From contig CP051235.1 in NCBI GenBank assembly GCA_017794705.1, positions 807,010 to 871,009 of the forward strand: 64,000 nucleotides of DNA, read 5' to 3'. How positions within the stretch are numbered: position 1 is the first letter of the stretch; the number at the start of each line of letters is the position of its first letter. This document shows positions 9,402-18,310 of this stretch, in pieces. The DNA comes from Devosia sp. GTDB lineage: Bacteria > Pseudomonadota > Alphaproteobacteria > Rhizobiales > Devosiaceae. Under the pieces are notes generated by a model. That model saw nothing but the letters and a program-made list of their open reading frames with translations. It was not told the origin of the DNA and did not search any database. The translations under genes and the position numbers were made by a program.

Positions 9402-10637
9402 TTATGACTTCCACTCCACACGCCTTGGAGTTTTTTGGACTATCGCGATAACAAATAACCACAGAACCCACGCCGCATTGTCGTACTGCAAGATCCCGCC
9501 CTCAAAAAATGAACGGATAGAAAATAAGAGCAGTACCGCCCCACAGAACGATGATGGGCTTTTCACTTGCTGTCCAGTGGCGTGAAAGACACGGGCAACT
9601 GGCTGGACAATTGCAGCTCCTATCGCCAATACGAGACCAACCATTCCGGTTCCCGACAAAAAATCTACGTAGGCGTTATGGGGGTGGGGAGCGAGTACTG
9701 CGTACGGAGTTTCGGCTTTCAAGTTGAGACTGACTTCGGGATTGCCGAACACGGACCGAAAACCTTGACCAAAAACTGGATTCTCTAGCCAAACCGCCAA
9801 CCCAGTTTTCCAAAGGCCCACTCTTCCGGTGAACGCAAAATCATCACCAAATATGATTTGCTGGAGAAACTTGCTTTGAGCAATCGCAACTACTACCGCC
9901 GCAAGCACAATCCCAGCAAGAAAAACAGTTGCGAACCTGGAAACTTCGCTTCTAGCGACAGCACTCCAGTACCCTAGAAAGAATACTCCAAAAGCAAGCA
10001 CCAAGATCGAGGTCATTGATTGCGTCATAAATAGAAATAAGCCAGATATGATAACCATGACCAAACTGAGTGCTTTTCGTCGTGTCACAAAGGCACGCAA
10101 GAACAGCAGTGTAGCAACTGCGGCGAACGAACCAGCCTCATTCTTGTGTGCGAAGAACCCTCTCCAAGCGCCGACGAGGAGTGGGTCATCTCGGCCATGA
10201 AGACCTTCCAACGAGAAAAAAACTGCGCCGTACTGCAACAAGATGCCAATGCTGATCGAGATGAAAAATATCCTAAAGCCCCTTTCCCACCCCACGATTG
10301 CCAGCCCGTAGAAGATGAGAACCACGACCGTAGATGCGCGCACAACAAGTAGGAAGCTGAACAGTGGAGTTGGAGACCAAATGCAACTCAATAGTATCCA
10401 AAGCAGAAGCATCCACATTATTGCCGGGACTGGAAACAAAGCGGTATTCGGACTCGAAATAAACAATATCAATACAAAGGTGAACGCTAACAATGCACTC
10501 AGTGCGTATGTCGCCACGTTGTTGCTGCTGGTAAATATGGCGAGCATGAATACCAGAAGTCCAAGCTCTCCCGTTCTTTGTACAATAATATTCTGGTCAC
10601 TGGGCCGCGCAGAATGCACATAGTCCTTGGTGCTCAT
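9402..10637 (-). CDS. O-antigen ligase/polymerase family protein (Wzy-like)
   Basis: A 411-residue polytopic membrane protein with about ten hydrophobic segments and a large periplasmic loop holding PHPHNAYVDFLSGTGMVGL, which resembles the conserved Wzy_C/WaaL His-containing loop. Proteins of this family polymerise lipid-linked repeat units (ExoQ/Wzy) or ligate them to an acceptor (WaaL). Its place in an operon with a flippase, glycosyltransferases and sulfotransferases favours polymerase. It overlaps the upstream GT2 gene by ATGA, with GGGGAC in front of the ATG. Confidence 0.8.
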   Translation of the reverse strand: MSTKDYVHSARPSDQNIIVQRTGELGLLVFMLAIFTSSNNVATYALSALLAFTFVLILFISSPNTALFPVPAIMWMLLLWILLSCIWSPTPLFSFLLVVRASTVVVLIFYGLAIVGWERGFRIFFISISIGILLQYGAVFFSLEGLHGRDDPLLVGAWRGFFAHKNEAGSFAAVATLLFLRAFVTRRKALSLVMVIISGLFLFMTQSMTSILVLAFGVFFLGYWSAVARSEVSRFATVFLAGIVLAAVVVAIAQSKFLQQIIFGDDFAFTGRVGLWKTGLAVWLENPVFGQGFRSVFGNPEVSLNLKAETPYAVLAPHPHNAYVDFLSGTGMVGLVLAIGAAIVQPVARVFHATGQQVKSPSSFCGAVLLLFSIRSFFEGGILQYDNAAWVLWLFVIAIVQKTPRRVEWKS

Positions 10638-11578
10638 GTCCCCGCTATCTTTCGGTATTCAGCAATGCGCAATTGACCCAGTCCAGCGAAGTAACCGAGT
10701 GCTCGAAATACACGAAGTTGTGCATCTAGACGGGCAACAGGTGAGCCTATGCTAAGAAGCCAAAAAAGGGGGAAAGTTACGAGCGCGCCGACGCCCAATG
10801 CCAGTATTCGAGATAGGCTCTTAAGTTTATGAGGTCGCCTCAAAGCCCGCCAGGCTGTATTCGAGCCCCGGCGAAAACTCCGTTTGTGCACCCACGCGCG
10901 CGTAGACCTATCTGCCGGCACAGTTTCACTTACCTCGGCGCTGTCAGCCCAAGCAAATTTCGCACCAGCCCATTTCAAACGATAAAACAGGTCCGCGTCT
11001 TCTCCGCCCGTTACTGCGAATACGTGGTCAAACCAAGGCGGCTGAACCATCTCCAGCGCTGCGCGCTTCAAGAACACGTTCTCGGTTGAGAGAATAACGG
11101 GTACTGGACCCTCTAGTCGGCGTTTGCGGCGAAACTGTCCGCAGGCCGCAACAGCAGGATCGACATTATCGGCCTCAAAAACGCTACGGACAGGGCCACC
11201 GACAACATCAGCCCCTGTTGCACGAGCAACTTTCAATAACTCGGTCAACCATTGCTTTGAGGGTGACTCATCGTCATCGATCAATGCCAAATAGCTACAC
11301 TCCAACTGTTCACGCACAAACGTGAACAGGGCATTGCGAGCAAACGAAATCCCCTGTTCAGGCTCGATAACGCAGTCAACCGGGAAACGAAAACCCGACG
11401 CCATCCGTTCATCGACAACCTTTCGCCCCGCTTGTTCAGCAGCATCATTGTCACAAACCAGAACGCGTAGACTTTCGCGCACATCAAGCGCGTCGATCGC
11501 ATCCAGCAGGCTAGAAAGTAGCCGGGGCCGCCTGAAAGTGGCAATCGCAATTACAACATGTGCATGGTTTTGGTGCAT
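10634..11578 (-). CDS. Glycosyltransferase family 2
   Basis: A 314-residue GT-A fold enzyme. It starts with the nucleotide-binding strand VVIAIATFRRPRLL, carries the metal-binding acidic cluster LALIDDDESPS, and has GGEDADLFYRL as the likely catalytic-base ED motif. The last about 60 residues contain a hydrophobic segment (ILALGVGALVTFPLFWLLSIG) that should hold it to the inner membrane. It probably adds one sugar to the undecaprenyl-linked repeat unit. Donor and acceptor cannot be read from sequence. It is coupled to the polymerase gene downstream (ATGA). Confidence 0.85.
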   Translation of the reverse strand: MHQNHAHVVIAIATFRRPRLLSSLLDAIDALDVRESLRVLVCDNDAAEQAGRKVVDERMASGFRFPVDCVIEPEQGISFARNALFTFVREQLECSYLALIDDDESPSKQWLTELLKVARATGADVVGGPVRSVFEADNVDPAVAACGQFRRKRRLEGPVPVILSTENVFLKRAALEMVQPPWFDHVFAVTGGEDADLFYRLKWAGAKFAWADSAEVSETVPADRSTRAWVHKRSFRRGSNTAWRALRRPHKLKSLSRILALGVGALVTFPLFWLLSIGSPVARLDAQLRVFRALGYFAGLGQLRIAEYRKIAGT

Positions 11579-11583
11579 CTCGG

Positions 11584-12498
11584 TTAGCCCCTCAACATCC
11601 AGCTGTCCGGAGCCAGCAAAGAAGGTCCAGAACTAGCAATTCGGGCCAGCAGTTGGCGGTCGCTTTCATACTTTTTGTCTAGCCAATCCCTTACATCTTC
11701 GGAGAGTTGAGCCTCTTCTGCGTTCGTAGCCGAGGCGAGTGATCGTATGGGCGCATCCAGCCCGAAGTTGCGGGTAATTCCGAGTGCGCGTTTCACTGTT
11801 CTGAGCAACTTCCTTATGACCGTCATCGGCACGGATGAGACGTTTTTGCGCGGATTGTGCGCGGAAAGATCGACTGCAGTTTCGGAAATCTCGAGGAACT
11901 CACAAACAGAAGTCCAAACTGTTTCCCCGTCTCGCGCGATCATATCGAAGTCAATGAGCAAAAAGCGATTCCGATCAAAACACTCAAGAGCTCGTAGAAG
12001 TTGGGCGCCCATTCGTATGCGTTCTTCGTAGTCGATTTTTTTTGGTTCTGGCCGAGTAATTGGAATGCGTTTGCCAGCTCGTCTTTCAGCACTCAAGTGG
12101 AACGCCGTTTCGAAATCCGGCTCCAATTCATTACCGCTCACCCTTTCTTCCTGATGGAGGGAAAACGCCAAGTCGGCGTGGTTCCTGAGCGCTACGATAA
12201 ACCTTGCGTCTGAGCTTGTTCTCGAAATTGCCGGTATGGCATTCTTTGACGCCAAATAGTCGACTGTTCCGTCACAGAACCATTTGTGCTCAAACTCATC
12301 GATGAAGAGCCTGCGATATGCACTAGCGCGACGGCGAAACGGTCCATCCTTGTAGTCATCGTTGAAGTAACCCGGTTCTTTTGGCTTGCTGACTAGCACT
12401 TCTGGGTGTTGCGCCAACCAGTGCGCTATTGAGGTTGTACCGCTCTTTGGCGCTCCGGGGATAAACAAATTCGGCCAACGCGGACGGTATCGGTTCAT
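11584..12498 (-). CDS. Sulfotransferase domain protein (exopolysaccharide cluster, second copy)
   Basis: A 304-residue PAPS-dependent sulfotransferase. PGAPKSGTTSI (residues 14-24) is the phosphosulfate loop, KEPGYFNDDY follows as in other polysaccharide sulfotransferases, and FIVALRNHADLAFSLHQEE holds the 3'-phosphate-binding residues. The open frame extends 45 codons further upstream, but the ATG at 12498 overlaps the flippase stop as ATGA and has GGGAG seven bases before it, so it is the start. With the sulfotransferase at 8537-9400 this makes two sulfation genes in one operon, which points to a sulfated polysaccharide product. Confidence 0.85.
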   Translation of the reverse strand: MNRYRPRWPNLFIPGAPKSGTTSIAHWLAQHPEVLVSKPKEPGYFNDDYKDGPFRRRASAYRRLFIDEFEHKWFCDGTVDYLASKNAIPAISRTSSDARFIVALRNHADLAFSLHQEERVSGNELEPDFETAFHLSAERRAGKRIPITRPEPKKIDYEERIRMGAQLLRALECFDRNRFLLIDFDMIARDGETVWTSVCEFLEISETAVDLSAHNPRKNVSSVPMTVIRKLLRTVKRALGITRNFGLDAPIRSLASATNAEEAQLSEDVRDWLDKKYESDRQLLARIASSGPSLLAPDSWMLRG

Positions 12499-13841
12499 TG
12501 ACCGGCTCCCTTGAATGCGCGGCGCTTCCGACGCAACTCCGTAAGTGTTTCCTTCCAATGAAAAAGATGCGCGGGATGAATAGGCAGAATGCCAAGGCGC
12601 GATGAGCAGAGCCAAGTGACCCAAACATTCCACAATACGACCCCGAAAGTCGTTCCAATGGCAGCACCCAGAACACCGCCGCTGGCTGCACCGACAATTG
12701 TGCTAGCAAGACCGATGACGCCCGATATCATAGTCACAACAAACAAGGTGCGTTCCATACCTGCCAAATTGAGTAAATGACCATTTGGACCGCAAGCGGA
12801 ACTCACCACCTGACCGACGCAAAGCGTGATCAATGACCAGTAGAATCCACTGAAACCTGCATCAAACCATGACAACAGCCAACTGCCCAGAACGATAAAG
12901 AATGCCAAGCCAAAAAGCGAAGAAAGGGTGGCAATGGAAACCATCGCCGTCACAAGTCTTTGCACGTCGGACACGCGGCCGGCGTGCCAGTCTTTCGCAA
13001 TCGCCGGACCAGATACCTGATTGGTGCCCACCAATGTAAGCGACAGCAAATTTGCCAGTCTTTGCGCGGCAAAAAAACCGCCGGCCGCCAATGGCCCAAG
13101 AAACAGAGCAACCACAACAGTACTAGACTGCTGGATCCATTGGCGAGCAACATCGACGCCCATAAGACCCCACTGCGCGCGTCGTATTTCGGTCAGTTCG
13201 TTCTCATTCGGGCGTTGAATTGAGAATCGAACGCCGCCAGTAACTCGCAGGCCGAAAACACGCCATAACTGGGCCGCAGTGATGATTACCAGCGCGATGG
13301 TTGCAACTATCAGCCCTGTCAAACCCGACATTTGACCCAGGTGCAGCGCGGCAGCGATTGCCAACACACGCCAAATCACGTCCCTCGGGACCAACGACCA
13401 ACCTAGATTGCCTTGAGCGCGGAGGGCGAATGTCAGAAACTGGGAAAACGCCAGCGTCAGTCCAAACAGTCCTACCCAAATCAGGAACTCAGGTTGACTG
13501 AACAGCCCACTAGAGTTTGGCTTGAGCAAAAAGAGCGCAACGCCACTTATGGCCAAGACTGTCGAGCCCAACGCGACCATTTTCGTGCCACGTACAATCA
13601 CGAAGTTGGCGGTTGGAACGCCATACCGCTCAGCAAGCGTTGGCCAGAAACGCATCGCCGAGATTGGCTGCCCCAAGGCCACAAATGGCCAGAGCAAGCC
13701 GGCAAGGGAAAACCCGATAGAGTAGAGACCGAATTCGACAGGGTCCATTTGCCTGGCGAAAACAAGACTCATACAAAACGCCAACCCCACACCAACGAAC
13801 TTTGAACCGCTCGCAAATGCGACCCGCAGTATTGTTTCCAT
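12495..13841 (-). CDS. Polysaccharide flippase (Wzx-like, oligosaccharide/lipid transporter superfamily)
   Basis: A roughly 448-residue inner-membrane protein with about twelve to fourteen hydrophobic segments and the typical opening GSKFVGVGLAFCMSLVFARQMDPVEFGLYSIG of polysaccharide biosynthesis flippases. It would move the undecaprenyl-linked repeat unit across the inner membrane for polymerisation. It is the first gene of the minus-strand operon. The frame is open to ATG 13919, but that would add 26 polar residues not seen in the family; I prefer the ATG at 13841, although neither has a strong ribosome site. Confidence 0.8.
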   Translation of the reverse strand: METILRVAFASGSKFVGVGLAFCMSLVFARQMDPVEFGLYSIGFSLAGLLWPFVALGQPISAMRFWPTLAERYGVPTANFVIVRGTKMVALGSTVLAISGVALFLLKPNSSGLFSQPEFLIWVGLFGLTLAFSQFLTFALRAQGNLGWSLVPRDVIWRVLAIAAALHLGQMSGLTGLIVATIALVIITAAQLWRVFGLRVTGGVRFSIQRPNENELTEIRRAQWGLMGVDVARQWIQQSSTVVVALFLGPLAAGGFFAAQRLANLLSLTLVGTNQVSGPAIAKDWHAGRVSDVQRLVTAMVSIATLSSLFGLAFFIVLGSWLLSWFDAGFSGFYWSLITLCVGQVVSSACGPNGHLLNLAGMERTLFVVTMISGVIGLASTIVGAASGGVLGAAIGTTFGVVLWNVWVTWLCSSRLGILPIHPAHLFHWKETLTELRRKRRAFKGAGQ

Positions 13842-14034
13842 CAACAATCGACTTCGATTCACGAGGAGCCCCAAGCGACCAATCCGGCCGCCGCACACCG
13901 AGGGCACGACGGACTCCATACAGGGAAATCAAAACACACGTCAGCGCTCCCTAGCCGGATTCCGCTCCTACGCAACACCAGTGCAGAATTAACTAGAACG
14001 CATAAACAATCTTCAAAATACAGCAATTACATGC

Positions 14035-14074
14035 TTAAGATAGAGTTAAGATACTTATTAGTTGATGCTAATAA
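14035..14074 (+). promoter_or_regulatory. Candidate operator: TTAAGATA repeats plus TTATTAG-N6-CTAATAA palindrome
   Basis: Two TTAAGATA copies (14035-14042, 14046-14053) lie 11 bases apart, one helical turn. They are followed at once by a perfect inverted repeat TTATTAG (14055-14061), six-base spacer, CTAATAA (14068-14074). The GTG of the transferase gene is 12 bases further on. The site sits in the divergent space between the two exopolysaccharide transcription units and shares TTATTAGT with the RTX promoter region. The binding protein is unknown. Confidence 0.5.
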
Positions 14075-14086
14075 ATTGGTTGTTTA

Positions 14087-15550
14087 GTGACAGACACGAA
14101 GTTCACTGAGATTTCTGAACCGATTGCCAGATTTGGCGCAGCGAAGCGCGGCGTTTTTCTGAGCCACGCCCTGCTCAGCATTGCCTATGCACTTGGCGAC
14201 ATCCTCGTTATTAGTGTGTTGTTTCTGGCTGCCCACACATTTCACACACTCGTAGTGGGTGTCGGCATTTTCGACCCAACGGACGCGATACTCTCGGGGT
14301 TGCGTTTTGCCACCATATTCGCCGCCATCGTCTTGATCCGGGGCAATTACGAGTTCGGACGCCTACTGGAACCCGAAGGTCAGTTGCGGCGCTTTGCGCA
14401 GTCCTGGATGCTGACATTCCTCGTCTTCGCCTGGTTCGCGTTTCTTGAAAAGAACGCGGCGGACTTTTCACGCGGATCTGTTCTTATTTTCTGGGTGTCC
14501 GGCGGCGTGGTCCTTTATGGATTTAGAAAATCCGCGGCGAACTGGTTGCGTGCGAGGCTTGAATCCAACGAGATCAATCTCGCGTCCGCATTTGTGGTCT
14601 ACGACGGAAGCGAGTGGTCCGGCCCGAAGCTGTCCGCGCAGCTCCGCAGTGGCGGAATCGAGATCGTTGGACAGTTCGAGACCCATTCCACCCTATCTGA
14701 TACGAAGGAGGGTCACGTTCCCGAGGCGGTGTTGTCTGCCATCATGGCCTGCCTTCAGTCCAAGCGGCTTGATGCGGTTTATCTGTTTCTGTCTTGGCAG
14801 AACTGGCAGGAGATCAATTCGCTCAAGTCCGTGCTTCAACAGTTACCGGTGCCGGTTTATCTGTTTGCGGATCCGGTGGTGCAACCTTCCCTGGCATCCC
14901 GGCGGCAGACGGTTGCTGGCAATCTTGCCTTTCAGATCGAACGTGGCCCGCTGACTGAAAACGAGCAGCTAGCCAAACGCCTCACCGACATTGCCGCTGC
15001 AACTCTCGGCCTGCTTGTCCTTTCGCCCCTGATAATCATGGCTGCGATTGCCGTGAAACTCAGCTCACCGGGCCCGGTCCTGTTTCGACAGCGTCGGAAA
15101 GGATTCGGTGGCAAACCGTTCGACATCTACAAGTTTCGAACTATGACGGTTGAGGAGAACGGCGATGAGGTCAAACAGGCCAGCCGCAACGACAACCGGG
15201 TTACGCGGATCGGACGCATCCTGCGCAGGTCCAGCATTGATGAATTGCCGCAACTGCTTAACGTTCTGAAAGGCGATATGTCCATGGTGGGGCCGCGCCC
15301 CCACGCTGTTGCCCACGACAACCTTTACGACCGGAAGATTGGCGCCTACGCATTTCGCCAGCATGTCAAACCAGGCCTCACCGGCTGGGCACAGATTCAC
15401 GGCTTGCGCGGCGAGACCGCCACTGACGTTCTCATGGCGAAACGCGTCGAACACGATCTTTGGTACATCAACAACTGGTCCTGGCTGCTCGATTTGCAGA
15501 TCATGCTGCGCACCGCAGTCGTTTTGCTCTGGGACAAGAACGCCTACTAG
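14087..15550 (+). CDS. Undecaprenyl-phosphate sugar phosphotransferase (WcaJ/ExoY-type initiating enzyme)
   Basis: A 487-residue polyprenyl-phosphate hexose-1-phosphate transferase. The N-terminal half has four to five membrane helices and a CoA-binding-like central region (about 150-280). The C-terminal bacterial sugar transferase domain starts around residue 300 with a membrane re-entrant helix and shows [54 protein letters not shown] and [18 protein letters not shown]. It attaches the first sugar-phosphate to the lipid carrier and so starts repeat-unit synthesis. The start is GTG with no strong ribosome site, 12 bases after a palindrome. It is divergent from the flippase-led operon. Confidence 0.92.
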   Translation: MTDTKFTEISEPIARFGAAKRGVFLSHALLSIAYALGDILVISVLFLAAHTFHTLVVGVGIFDPTDAILSGLRFATIFAAIVLIRGNYEFGRLLEPEGQLRRFAQSWMLTFLVFAWFAFLEKNAADFSRGSVLIFWVSGGVVLYGFRKSAANWLRARLESNEINLASAFVVYDGSEWSGPKLSAQLRSGGIEIVGQFETHSTLSDTKEGHVPEAVLSAIMACLQSKRLDAVYLFLSWQNWQEINSLKSVLQQLPVPVYLFADPVVQPSLASRRQTVAGNLAFQIERGPLTENEQLAKRLTDIAAATLGLLVLSPLIIMAAIAVKLSSPGPVLFRQRRKGFGGKPFDIYKFRTMTVEENGDEVKQASRNDNRVTRIGRILRRSSIDELPQLLNVLKGDMSMVGPRPHAVAHDNLYDRKIGAYAFRQHVKPGLTGWAQIHGLRGETATDVLMAKRVEHDLWYINNWSWLLDLQIMLRTAVVLLWDKNAY

Positions 15551-15582
15551 TTCTGCGATCCGCCCGGCTAATTCCCCGATTG

Positions 15583-15600
15583 ACGAATGCGGACATTCGT
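15583..15600 (+). repeat. Small perfect inverted repeat after the initiating transferase gene
   Basis: ACGAATG, four-base loop, CATTCGT. It begins 33 bases after the transferase stop and about 120 bases before the ExoX-like gene. There is no T-run, so it could be a weak 3' hairpin or an operator for the next gene. Function is not decided by the sequence. Confidence 0.35.
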
Positions 15601-15720
15601 TCCGATCTGCGTCACATGTGCTGCCACAGTCGTGGAGCTGGTCCCGTTGCGCCGTTCATGATGTCTCCGACTGCAAAAATCGACTGCTACATTGAGGGTT
15701 GGAAGTGCAGGAGCGAGCCA

Positions 15721-16053
15721 ATGCCCACCCTGCCCGAGCTGCATCAAAAACCTTTTGTTAAGTTTTGGGATTCTAATGGTTGGGACAGAAGGTTCGTGTC
15801 GATACCGAAGGAAGAATCCGTGCTCAATGGCCTCATGCTGCTGGCCGCAAGCGGCGCGATCATCGCCAGACGACTTAGTCTTGCCGTTCTCGTGTCGGCA
15901 TCGATATTCATCATTGCAGTCGGTCCAACGCTTGCCTCAGCCGCCCTGGCTGAAACACTGGTACTTTGCGTGTCGGCTGTAGTCGCGCTTCAAGGTGGCT
16001 ACTTCACTGCAATAGTCCTAAGCGACGAGCCCGGATCAGCAGTGAATGCCTAA
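15721..16053 (+). CDS. ExoX-like small membrane protein (putative exopolysaccharide repressor)
   Basis: A 110-residue protein with two C-terminal hydrophobic helices; the second ends in VVALQGGYFTAIVL, which resembles the conserved QxGYF region of rhizobial ExoX proteins. ExoX is a small inner-membrane protein that lowers exopolysaccharide production by acting against the initiating transferase ExoY. Here it lies just downstream of that kind of transferase, which suits such a role. ATG 15721 has AGGAG seven bases upstream; the longer open frame back to 15460 overlaps the transferase gene and is not credible as coding. Assignment rests on a short motif, size and position. Confidence 0.65.
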   Translation: MPTLPELHQKPFVKFWDSNGWDRRFVSIPKEESVLNGLMLLAASGAIIARRLSLAVLVSASIFIIAVGPTLASAALAETLVLCVSAVVALQGGYFTAIVLSDEPGSAVNA

Positions 16054-16116
16054 CCGCTTGAATCTCTGGCGTATGACCGCCTAAGAGGAGCTCACCAAAG
16101 AGCCCCCAACCTATTT

Positions 16117-18246
16117 TCAGCCGTATCCATAGTAGGCGGAATACTTGCTGCGATAGGTCGAGCGGCTGATGTCCTGCTGATTGAGCACGCCGACGATCTC
16201 AGTCTCGGGACGTTTTGCCTCCACAATGGCGTCGACGGCCGATTTGGCTTCCCGTTGCGAGGTATTGGCCCACTGGACCACAAACACGACCACGTCTGCA
16301 AACCCGGCCAGGTATAACCCATCCACGACCGGCGCGATCGGAGGGGAATCCACGACGACGACCTCAAACACGTCGCGTGCAAGCCGGATCAGACGAGACA
16401 GCTTGTCTCCGGAGGCCAGCTGATCTGTTGCCATTTCGCTTGGACGCGCGCCCACGATGGCCTGAAGGCCCTCGGAATCAGGCGTCACAATTTTCTGCAG
16501 CTTGAGTCCATCTTCATTTGAAGCCAGATAATCGAGCAGACCGGAGTCCGGTTCAATTCCCAAGTGCCTGTGAATGCTCGGTTTTCTCAGGTCTGCATCG
16601 ATCAGCAGCGTGTTTTTTCCGAGCAACCCGTAGGAGCGAGCAATTGAAAGCGCCATGGTGCTCTTCCCCTCCCCTGGCACCGCGGAGGTCACGAGCACAA
16701 CGATTCCCTTATCTGACGGCGATCCCGCCCTGGCGCGGCGAGAAGCCAGCTCGGTGCCCATCCTTATCCTTCGCACAGCTTCAGAAAACACCGAAAGAGG
16801 TGATGCAACAATTAGATCTGCCAGACTGTTTTCGACGAGGTCATTTTCTTTCTGTCGCGGCACTGCGGCGGCGACGCGCATGCGCAGGACAGCCTCTAGC
16901 TGATCTTCGCTGGTGAACCCGCCGATGTAGTTTTCGACGAGAAATGCCAGGCCGATGGCAAGACCAAGTGAGCCCAATCCGGCAAGCATGAGCACAAGGC
17001 GATGGTTCGGGAATGAAGGATCCAGCGGCGGAACTGCTTCGGACACTATGCGCACGTCCGGTTGCTGCAGGTAGGCCTGCGCCTCGAGCCCGTTCAACCG
17101 TTCGAGGAACGTCTGGTATTGGGACCGGGCAATTTCGGCACTCTGCTGCAGTTCATAGATGCTGGTGAGAATGCCCGCCGGAAGGTCTGCCTCGAGCACC
17201 CCTGTCCGCAACCGCTGCTGCAATTCAGAAACTCTGGTCTGAGCGTCTGCGATCTGGCTCCTGAACTGGGTCAGATCGCTGTCAACCTGGGACTCAAGCT
17301 CTGCCTCAAGTTGGCTCAATTCGGCACGCAAATCGATTGCCGCCTGTGACCCTTGGGCAGCCCCGGCCAACCGCTGTTCAAGTTCCTGTCGCTGAGCCTC
17401 AAGACTCGTGATCGCTTCGGATTGCAGCGCGCGTGCTACAGCGGACCAGTCTTGTCGTGACAGCCCCCGCTCTGCCAACTGGGCTGAAGCAACCAGAGTT
17501 GCCCGTGAAGAGTTCAGGGCGTCGAGTTGTCGACGCACTGACAGAAGGTCAGTTCGCCCTGTCTGCTCAGCTATGGTTTGCAGATTGTTGGCGACAAACT
17601 GATCAAACGCGTCTTCAGACCGGGCCACCGCTGCACCCGCCTCCTCAATCCGTTCGCTAATGATATCGCGTGCACTCAGGGTCGCGTTCACCTTGGATTC
17701 AAGCTGCTGTTGAATGTAGGCTTGCGTCAGCGTGTTGGCGATGCGGGAGGACATTTCCGGATCACCGGATCTGGCGCGAATGGCTAGGAGATATGTCAGA
17801 CCGCGACGCTGAACCGTAACCGCATCACGCAAATTGGACATGACCGTCTGCAGGGCCTCTTCGCCGGTAGGCAACTCGGGCTGAGGCAGACCCACGAAGG
17901 CAAGCAATCGATCTCTGAGACCAAGGTGCACTCCGAATTCGGGATCATTGACCAGATCAAGCGCCTGAACGGTTCTGAGCAGGTTTGTTTCGACTCGCAC
18001 CAATTCGACTTCACCGTCGACGCGGGCGCTATCATTGCTCAGGTTCGGTGTCTGAGCTTCTGGCGCAAGCAAATCCTTCGGCGCCGGATCGACCATCACC
18101 AGAGTTTCGGCCGTGTAAATGGGTATCATGAAGTAAAGAGCCAGGCCTGTTGCGGCGAGACCCAGCACGACCACAGCGAAAATGAGGCGCAACTGACGCT
18201 TCAACAAGCCCAGAATGGCCCTCAGATCGATTTCGCTTTCTTCCAT
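16117..18246 (-). CDS. Wzc/ExoP-type polysaccharide co-polymerase with tyrosine autokinase domain
   Basis: A 709-residue inner-membrane protein controlling chain length and export. It has a Wzz domain flanked by two membrane helices (about 20-42 and 430-450), a long coiled-coil periplasmic region, and a C-terminal BY-kinase with Walker A SAVPGEGKST (about 520-530), Walker A' LLIDADLRKP and Walker B VVVVDSPP. The tail carries a tyrosine cluster, STYRSKYSAYYGYG, the usual autophosphorylation site. It is the last gene of an operon with a PPP phosphatase and a polymerase, and it ends convergently to the ExoX-like gene. No Wza outer-membrane exporter is in the window. Confidence 0.93.
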   Translation of the reverse strand: MEESEIDLRAILGLLKRQLRLIFAVVVLGLAATGLALYFMIPIYTAETLVMVDPAPKDLLAPEAQTPNLSNDSARVDGEVELVRVETNLLRTVQALDLVNDPEFGVHLGLRDRLLAFVGLPQPELPTGEEALQTVMSNLRDAVTVQRRGLTYLLAIRARSGDPEMSSRIANTLTQAYIQQQLESKVNATLSARDIISERIEEAGAAVARSEDAFDQFVANNLQTIAEQTGRTDLLSVRRQLDALNSSRATLVASAQLAERGLSRQDWSAVARALQSEAITSLEAQRQELEQRLAGAAQGSQAAIDLRAELSQLEAELESQVDSDLTQFRSQIADAQTRVSELQQRLRTGVLEADLPAGILTSIYELQQSAEIARSQYQTFLERLNGLEAQAYLQQPDVRIVSEAVPPLDPSFPNHRLVLMLAGLGSLGLAIGLAFLVENYIGGFTSEDQLEAVLRMRVAAAVPRQKENDLVENSLADLIVASPLSVFSEAVRRIRMGTELASRRARAGSPSDKGIVVLVTSAVPGEGKSTMALSIARSYGLLGKNTLLIDADLRKPSIHRHLGIEPDSGLLDYLASNEDGLKLQKIVTPDSEGLQAIVGARPSEMATDQLASGDKLSRLIRLARDVFEVVVVDSPPIAPVVDGLYLAGFADVVVFVVQWANTSQREAKSAVDAIVEAKRPETEIVGVLNQQDISRSTYRSKYSAYYGYG

Positions 18247-18310
18247 TTTCAGCCAATCCCGTGTGTTCTGGCAGTGATCTGCGTCAAGCAGCAGAAACAG
18301 TTACAAGTCT

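Noticed and set aside
15460-15720. Longer N-terminus for the ExoX-like protein
   Set aside because: It would overlap the transferase gene by 91 bases and adds a Cys/Arg-rich stretch without family match; AGGAG precedes ATG 15721.
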